Assembly: GCA_030760725.1 (NCBI GenBank)
Contig: JASWHV010000010.1
Location: 33,919,760 to 33,983,759, forward strand
From: Neostapfia colusana
Taxonomy: Eukaryota; Streptophyta; Magnoliopsida; Poales; Poaceae
Direction: 5' to 3'
DNA: 64,000 bases
Shown here: in pieces, positions 58,401 to 64,000 of the stretch
Numbering within the stretch: the first letter of the stretch is position 1
How the letters are laid out: every line of letters begins with the position of its first letter
The notes under the pieces: model-generated
Database searches by the model: none
Told to the model about the DNA's origin: nothing
What the model saw: only the letters and a program-made list of their open reading frames with translations
Made by a program: the position numbers and the translations under genes

Positions 58401-59504
58401 CTTTGGGGCCTGTGTGCTGTAGCTCCGCTTGTGTCGATTGAGGACCGAGCCGTGTGCGGACCTGTTGAACAAGCTAGAACAGTACCGAAGACCTACCGGC
58501 TATATGGGAACCGGGAAACTGATGTAACTCGGGTAGCTGGGTATTGAGGCATTGCCCGTCGTTCAGAGGGTAGGTTGAGAGCTCGAGGTGTAAATCAGCT
58601 GGCGGCATAGAGATGCGCGTGCAGGGACCTCTTGCTCGGGACGATGGGACCGGTTCAATATTTGGCTGACGGGTGAAAGGTAGTCGCGTACGGCGTCCGT
58701 GATGGTTGTTGTAGGCAACATCGAGTACGGGCGTACGTGACGGGTTGTTCGGGTAACCCTGCAGGTGTAAATCGATTATAATCGCCGTCCCTCGCGGTCA
58801 GTGAGTACCACTTGTTCACTGTACCGTGACGTAGAAAGAACAGGCTAGTTACATGTTAAAATGTTGCTGATTGAAAGCTGGACATTGATTGTTAATGATA
58901 TGCTGTAGCTTAGTGCTAACTAAAGTTCTTTTCAACTTTGGGCAAAGTACATGAGAGAAATGCGTTTCTTGTTTGATTGCGGCTCTCTCATGTGCCTTAG
59001 CGTAAGGTTCTCCACAACCTGCTGCTAAAACTTGAAAGTAAGGTTCTACTAATTAGGCGAGTCCTTGCAAATGATTTTTACCTCATGCAACCCATTACCC
59101 TCATGTAGAAGTTCCATGTTTAGGTGAGACGGGTCAGACTTGCTGAGCCTTCGTGCTCACTGCTTGTGTTTGAAGCTTTTGCAGGGTACTATGAGGAAGG
59201 GACTCCCGAAGAGGAGACGGAACCCCAGGAGGGGAACCCCGTCGAGTGGGAGTCGTGCACGCCGCAGAGTTAGTGTGCGTGTGTGCTAGCAAGGACACGT
59301 TCGAGGGCTGAACGTGCACTTGATGCTTAGTCTACGCCCGCGAGTGTGGACTAAACTTATTTTGATGTAAACATGTGCATAAACTTGTTTAGGTAATAAA
59401 GCTTCCGCTTCCGCTTTGCACCTTTGACGTGTGTTATACGGTGCTGTGCAACGCAGCACCCCTCAGCGTGATCCTGGCTCGACAGGACCATTGGGGTCGT
59501 GTCA
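55467..59504 (+). repeat. Element G 3' LTR (4038 bp)
   Basis: It has the same ends as the 5' LTR. Differences are mostly single bases, for example CATGCACCC for CAAGGCACCC at 56520. CTTCC follows. Confidence 0.94.
58016..59273 (+). other. Candidate spliced exon pair inside G 3' LTR
   Basis: Exons 58016-58096 and 59185-59273 repeat those of the 5' LTR. Frames and phase-1 joints are unchanged; one codon of exon 2 differs (TTC to TAC). Confidence 0.42.
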
Positions 59505-59653
59505 CTTCCCAGGCGACAAGGGTGGTTTAATCAAAACTAGTAAACTACTATAAAAAGTTTTTCCCATCATGTTTGACTCAGCACGCACACCTTTTCGCAA
59601 AACAAAATAGTTTTACCCAAAACATAGGATCAACATGGTCAAGGAGCACTTGC

Positions 59654-59737
59654 CTTGTTCTTGCGGTTCCGGTTGTTCTTGATTCTCAAAACCTTGTTGC
59701 TGCAGCTCGTCGTAGACAGCTTCCTGAGTTTGTCCTG
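59654..59737 (-). other. Candidate first LTR exon in F
   Basis: The minus-strand exon follows CCTACATAG, is open (GQTQEAVYDELQQQGFENQ) and ends AACAAG before GCAAGTG. It has the same 84-nt length as in H despite several substitutions. Confidence 0.42.
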
Positions 59738-60302
59738 CTATGTAGGATTCACGTGCATACAAGATTCACAGCAATCAATATCATGCACAAAACCCTAAAC
59801 TAGATGCGATGATGCACATGCATGCTATCCTATGATTAGTTTCATTAGATTGATCGGTACGTGTTCTTGCATGGCTTGCATGGTCAGAGGTGTTCGGATG
59901 TAACACCCCAAATTTTGATTCAAAACCCTAAACCATGTTCAGAGGGGAATTTAAAAATTTTTGGACGTGTTGCATGTTTTGCAGAAATTCAAATTCAAAC
60001 TGGAATTCAAATTAGACTCAAAACAGAAAAGAAATGGAAAAAGAAAAAGAGAAAACGGGAAAAACCGGCCAGTGGGCCGAAACCCGCCAGCCGGCCCAAT
60101 TTCCCCCGCGCCAGCCCGCAGCCGCACGCCAGCGCTATCCCTCACAGACAGGTGGGACCCACCTGTCATCCCTAACCCCGCGACCCCGGACTCTCCCACG
60201 CGCGCGCGATCTTAACCGATCGGAATACCGCGTCCCTCAGCCCGAATTCCGGTCCCAGAAGAATCAAACTCGATCACAACTGACCCACCGCCCTTCCCCG
60301 GC

Positions 60303-60310
60303 TATAAAAA
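60303..60310 (+). promoter_or_regulatory. TATA box of element I LTR
   Basis: TATAAAAA lies in CCCGGCTATAAAAACCCCAG, a strong plant-type TATA context. Confidence 0.75.
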
Positions 60311-61856
60311 CCCCAGCCCCGATCGGTTTTTCCCACGCGATCGCCGATTTTTACTCCGGTGAGCACCGAGACTTCGCCGGTGAATTCTGGCCGATCTAAG
60401 CTCGGAAACTCTGATCTAACTCGGTGGTCTTGATCCACCGCCTCCGGGGAGCTTTGCAGGTGCAGAAAACTCGGAGAATTACGGTGTAAACACAGCGCCG
60501 ACGAGCTTCGCCGTGGTTTTGCCTCGGACCTTGCCGCCGATCACTTTCCAGGACCCCCGAGCTCGAGAAAACCCCCGAGGTGAGATCCCTGACCTCCCCT
60601 CTACCGATCTATGCCATAAGATCACAGTTCTAGGCAGAATTCTCGCGGATCCGAAACTTTCCGGCGAGATCGCCGCTTCCCGCCGCCGTGCGCCGCCGGC
60701 AGCGCCGCCCGCGCTCGATCAGAGCGACGTGGCCGCTTGTGCGCCGTTTATTTTAAATCGCACGGTAGACTTTAAAACCCCGCGTACCGGTTCAATGTTA
60801 TAATCTCAGCCGTCGGTTTAAAATCGGACGGTCCACGTCAGACCCGCATTATAAAGACTGGAATTCTTACGTGCTACCCCCTGGGGTTCTCTGGAAATAA
60901 GAGCTAGCCCTGGAAACTTCTGATCTAGCCCCTGGAACTCCAGAAAATCATGTAAATTCATTTAAAAATCAGTTTTAGCCCTTGGACTTAATAAAAATTA
61001 GGTAAAACACCTCTGATAAGTGTAGCTAGACCCCTGGAAATTATGAAAATAATATTATAGACCCTGTAATGGGGAGAGTTCATTATTTTAGCCCTGTTTA
61101 GTATTTAATTTAGAAAATTGAATATGTAACTAGTGTTTAAAAATTAAAAAGTGGGACAAACATAATTGTCAAAATTAATTAAAAACTTTCTCAGTACTTA
61201 GAAAACTTTGGAGTGAGATAAAAATATATTTTGGGCTGAAATGAATCTGTTTCATTTATTAATCACATTTATTAGTATAGGGACACATTTTTAAGTAAAG
61301 AAGAGTTATAGAAAAATAGGGAAAATAATTATGAAAAAGTTTACATCAGAGGCCAAGGTTAAAATATGTTATTAAATTATTTAGGACCAGAACCTATACT
61401 GTTTAGATGATGTGTATTACTAATTTCATAATAAAATACACAATTATGCATAGGAATATAAATCTAAGAATATAGCAACTAGTAAATGATAAATGGAGTT
61501 TTTAAAAATCCAAAGAGTTCAGTTTAGGGTTGGTAGAAAATATGAAGGCACATATGGGGAAGAAAAATACTTTTCATACACACTTGGTAGTGAAAAGGTG
61601 TAGTAGTTGAATAGAAGAAATTTATTGGAGACCCATATAAATAGTATGTAAGTATAAATGTGGACATAAAAGTAGGAATCATATACACATGGTTAAAAGT
61701 GCATGCAAGCCATAACTCAACACACATAAAGTAACCACAACACATATAATGGTAAAGAACTTTTATAAATGTGAATGTGTGGTTTGTATGAAGTAAGAAG
61801 TGTGGACTATGTCTTATGATTGTTGTTTTTCTTTTGCTATGTGTGATGGTATGAAG

Positions 61857-63075
61857 TAGAACCTGTTCAAGAGCAAGTTATCCCTTTCCAAGATCAGGAC
61901 TACCCATTTCAAGAGCAGCAAGAAGGAGGCAAGTGTCCTTGACCACTTTGATCCTATGCTAGGATGTGTAGATAGAATTATTTGCATTGTCAAGTTAAAT
62001 ATGAAACCCATGCTAGGAAGTTTCCCTAGAATTGCATTACCCTGTTTCCTTGTAGCTTGGGTTGGGATTTATTTTATCATGTCATTTATTATTATGCATA
62101 TGCTTAGCCATGCTTAGAATGGGATATTTGGGATATGAGATCATCAGTTTACTTTACCATACTCTTGAATGAGATATTGTGAGTTATGTAGAGGTAGGGA
62201 TCAAGGCAAGTTAGATGTTTTGGTTGTGTGCTGGGTGCACGAGACTTGGGTTTGTGTTTAGTACTTGCCTGGATCCTAAGGACCGGTTCATGGAGCATGT
62301 AACCCGGCTTTACAGTTCCAACCACATGCTGAGATGGGGCAGCTTGGCCAATTAATTAGGTGTATCCCCGGCGTAGTATGGGTGTGTTGGATGGTGCGGG
62401 GAGTGGGTGTCAGCTGGACTACCATATGAACCGCAAGGCTCAAGAGGGGGCCACTGCAGCGGGGTTGGAGCCTCTTGTATGCTGTTAGGGGTGAAACCTC
62501 AGTGGGCCCACGCTCGTCGGGAATCCCTTTGTAAAGGCTTCGTAGTGATCTCCTGGCTACACACCTGGGAAGTGTGAATGTGGTTCGTAGCCACTGGCAT
62601 AATGGAGGTTCTTTTAGTCCACCCGGCAATGGGGGATGAAATCACTACATGTGGGTACAGTGGTACAAACTCTGCAGAGTCAAAACTGTCTTGACAGCCG
62701 TGCTCACGGTTAAGAGCGGCCTGGACTTATTCATGATTAGAGGATTGATGGTTTTGGAAGTTAAGCGGGGAGCTTAACATTGGAAATGATGTTATGGTTA
62801 TTGGATTATGATAATGGGTTGGGAGATTGGGACCATTTCCCCTGTGTAGTAATGTAGGTGCTTAATAAGCTAAGGTGATAGGTATTAACTGCGTAGTGCT
62901 TTAGCCATGAGTTCAACCTCTCCTTGTTCTAGCCATGCATGATAAAATTTTTCCACACTTGCTGAGTACCATTGGTACTCAACCTTGCATATTTGTTGGT
63001 TTATGTTGCTGCTCAGGTCAAGATAATGAGGTGGTGTATAATGACCAAGATTTTGGACCCGAGGAAGGTTTTTAG
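61857..63075 (+). other. Candidate spliced exon pair inside I LTR
   Basis: Exon 61857-61928 (72 nt) is open and Gln-rich (PVQEQVIPFQDQDYPFQEQQ) and ends GAAGGAG before GCAAGTG. Exon 2 begins at 63017 after GTTGCTGCTCAG, is open and acidic (QDNEVVYNDQDFGPEEGF) and ends at TAG 63073-63075. Both joints are phase 1. A hairpin with an 8-bp stem (62963-62970 with 62974-62981) precedes the acceptor. An upstream donor (CCCCGAG before GTGAGATC, about 60577) is in phase with an open frame, but that frame has no AUG. Confidence 0.45.
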
Positions 63076-63325
63076 GTTCATGAAGACCCCCGGGCAACGC
63101 CTGTGATGGAGCCCTAAAGAATAATATTCCGCTGCTAGGTTATTTACTTGTGATGAAGCATTAGTGTCCATTGAGACGTTTGCGATGTAAGACTTATTTA
63201 TATTCGACACCTGGCTTGTAATAAATGATGCTTCACTATTTGTCATCACATGTATGAGAAAATGATCCTGGCATACATGTGATATTCACTTGGTTGTTCT
63301 TCGGAAAAACCGGGTGTGACAGAGG

Positions 63326-63339
63326 TGGTATCAGAGCCA
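63326..63339 (+). promoter_or_regulatory. Element I primer binding site
   Basis: TGGTATCAGAGCCA begins four bases after the LTR end and matches the methionine-initiator type. Confidence 0.9.
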
Positions 63340-63538
63340 AGGTTGCCCGTAGGAACGTGGAACTAGGTAGAAATGGACGAATTTAAGGGCCCTATTTTCT
63401 TAAAAACTATTTTCCAAGGTGTGGGTGGAAAAGTGTTATTAAAGGAGTCATTTTCTTCATCTTACCCCAACTTTCATTCAAAATAGGATTTTTGTTTGAG
63501 AATTTATCTAACCTAATTTTAAATTCTTTTGTTTTAGA
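63340..63538 (+). other. Element I leader
   Basis: A short AT-rich leader without a gene. It ends in a pyrimidine-rich stretch and TTTTGTTTTAG immediately before the ATG, a strong 3' splice site. Confidence 0.6.
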
Positions 63539-64000
63539 TGGTTCACATGATTCGCACAGCTCGTAAGTCCACAGGAGGGAGAGTTCCCGTAGTTGCCCTT
63601 GCCGAAAGAGAGGAGAGTCGTCCAGTGACGTACCTTTCCTACGGATTGGCAGTAGGAGATTTGTTACGCCGTCTTCGACGTATGCTCGAAGCCGCCGGCA
63701 ATACGGGCAAGCTAATCATCCACTATAACTCCACCAGGACCATCCGTGAGAAGAGGGAAGAATGGAGTTCGGAGATGAGGATTATACACGAGAATCAGCT
63801 GCTTAAGATTCACCACTCTCCAGCTTGTCGAGCAACACAAGTTGACGCGGAGAAAGATGTCACCTGGGAGGCCATCACCTGCCAGAGTCACATCTATCGT
63901 CGCCACTTGGACAAAACTGAGTACATGTATGTCCTCCAACGTGAGAGTGGTACCACGGAGTACAAGTACCCACCGGTGCAGCAAGGGACTTCCCATGAGC
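63539..64000 (+). CDS. First ORF of element I with a histone-H3-tail-like N-terminus, partial
   Basis: The frame starts at ATG 63539, directly after a likely 3' splice site, and is open for all 154 codons to the window end. The N-terminus reads MVHMIRTARKSTGGRVPVVA. Residues 7-14 (TARKSTGG) equal histone H3 residues 6-13, including K9 and S10. From H3 T6 to A21, 11 of 16 positions agree. The following part is basic (LRRLRRMLEAAGNTG), then mixed charged sequence (REKREEWSSEMRII), with no histone fold and no knuckle so far. By position it should be gag or an added protein before gag. The start could also be the Met at position 4. Function unknown; mimicry of the H3 tail is an inference. Confidence 0.7.

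Larger units (their letters stand above)
45788..59504 (+). mobile_element. Element G: young, apparently intact Tekay/Del-like chromovirus (13.7 kb)
   Basis: G has two LTRs of about 4.04 kb (45788-49827, 55467-59504), a perfect 5-bp target duplication, a methionine-type primer binding site, a polypurine tract and one continuous gag-pol frame with a C-terminal chromodomain. The LTRs differ by roughly 35 sites by eye (about 1%), which suggests a few hundred thousand years. It sits in F, which sits in J2, which sits in J1, so it is the last event of that nest. Very long LTRs plus a chromodomain point to the Tekay (Del) lineage. Confidence 0.94.
44356..59898 (-). mobile_element. Element F: second H-family LTR, inverted, split by G and cut by I
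   Basis: On the plus strand it starts TGTGACGCCC, the reverse of the H end. It occupies 44356-45787 and 59510-59898 and reads as the reverse of H from 39358 down to about 37555. G is inserted inside it with a CTTCC duplication, and element I begins at 59899, so the rest is off-window. No internal coding region is seen. The left flank CGAAG (44351-44355) is the candidate target duplication. Confidence 0.83.
59899..63321 (+). repeat. Element I 5' LTR (3423 bp)
   Basis: TATAAAAA at 60303 is followed by a GC-rich leader region with good donor-like sites (CCCCGAGGTGAGATC at about 60573). The middle part (60850-61800) is AT-rich without any gene. An exon pair lies at 61857-61928 and 63017-63075. 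Confidence 0.87.
59899..64000 (+). mobile_element. Element I: long-LTR retrotransposon, 5' LTR, leader and start of first ORF; right end outside window
   Basis: It starts TGTAACACCCC right after F sequence (probable target duplication TCGGA, 59894-59898) and has an LTR of 3423 bp ending GTGTGACA. The primer binding site TGGTATCAGAGCCA and a leader follow, then an ORF that is still open at the window end. LTR length and primer binding site resemble Tekay-like elements, and the LTR is alignable with H over about 62280-63060. Pol is not visible, so lineage and autonomy are not settled. Confidence 0.85.

Noticed and set aside
63712..63996. Minus-strand ORF at the right edge
   Set aside because: It is the shadow of the H3-tail-like ORF, which is open on the plus strand to the end of the window.
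1..64000. Host genes, tRNA or rRNA genes, CRISPR arrays, organelle DNA
   Set aside because: All long frames are explained by retrotransposons or their shadows. No tRNA-like cloverleaf, rRNA signature or regular short repeat-spacer array was noticed on reading; a dedicated scan was not possible.

Overview
The window looks like intergenic DNA from a grass (Poaceae) nuclear genome. It is made almost entirely of nested LTR retrotransposons of the Ty3/gypsy superfamily. I see no host protein gene, tRNA, rRNA or CRISPR array. The grass assignment rests on three things: GC-rich Tat-lineage elements with a second (archaeal-type) RNase H, Tekay/Del-like chromoviruses with 3-4 kb LTRs, and dense nesting. 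I cannot name the species.

Layout. (1) 1-7590: element A, a Tat-lineage gag-pol element on the minus strand whose 3' end lies off the left edge. (2) 7591-15426: an inverted LTR fragment, then element B (plus strand), which keeps gag and the last part of integrase, has lost pol, and carries an antisense coiled-coil ORF. (3) 15427-15951: a palindrome of LTR fragments at the centre of a 4.4-kb-per-arm inverted duplication. (4) 15952-24128: element D (minus strand), the same non-autonomous type as B. It shares its right-hand LTR with element E (24129-40436), a third copy in tandem. (5) E is split by solo LTR H (27106-39358), which is split by element C (27917-37191), a complete but mutated gag-pol element with 1097-bp LTRs and target duplication TTCGG. 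(6) E is cut off at 40436 by J1, an old minus-strand LTR of the G family. J1 holds J2 (plus strand), J2 holds F (an H-family LTR, minus strand), and F holds G. (7) G (45788-59504) is a young element with 4.04-kb LTRs, target duplication CTTCC and one uninterrupted 1518-codon gag-pol-chromodomain frame. (8) 59899 to the window end: element I, with a 3.42-kb LTR, a primer binding site and the start of a protein with a histone-H3-like N-terminus.

How the parts relate. Two Tat-family forms share LTRs and complementary contents: A and C have gag-pro-RT-RNaseH-IN, and C lacks the antisense ORF; B, D and E have the antisense ORF and no pol, with gag visible in B and D. This fits an autonomous/non-autonomous partnership. 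Three long-LTR families (G, H/F, I) each carry, inside the LTR, a pair of short open exons that can be joined in the same phase across a GC-AG intron with a hairpin before the acceptor.

Most promising leads: the H3-tail-like N-terminus in element I, the in-phase exon pairs inside the LTRs, and the inverted duplication whose junction carries templated filler.
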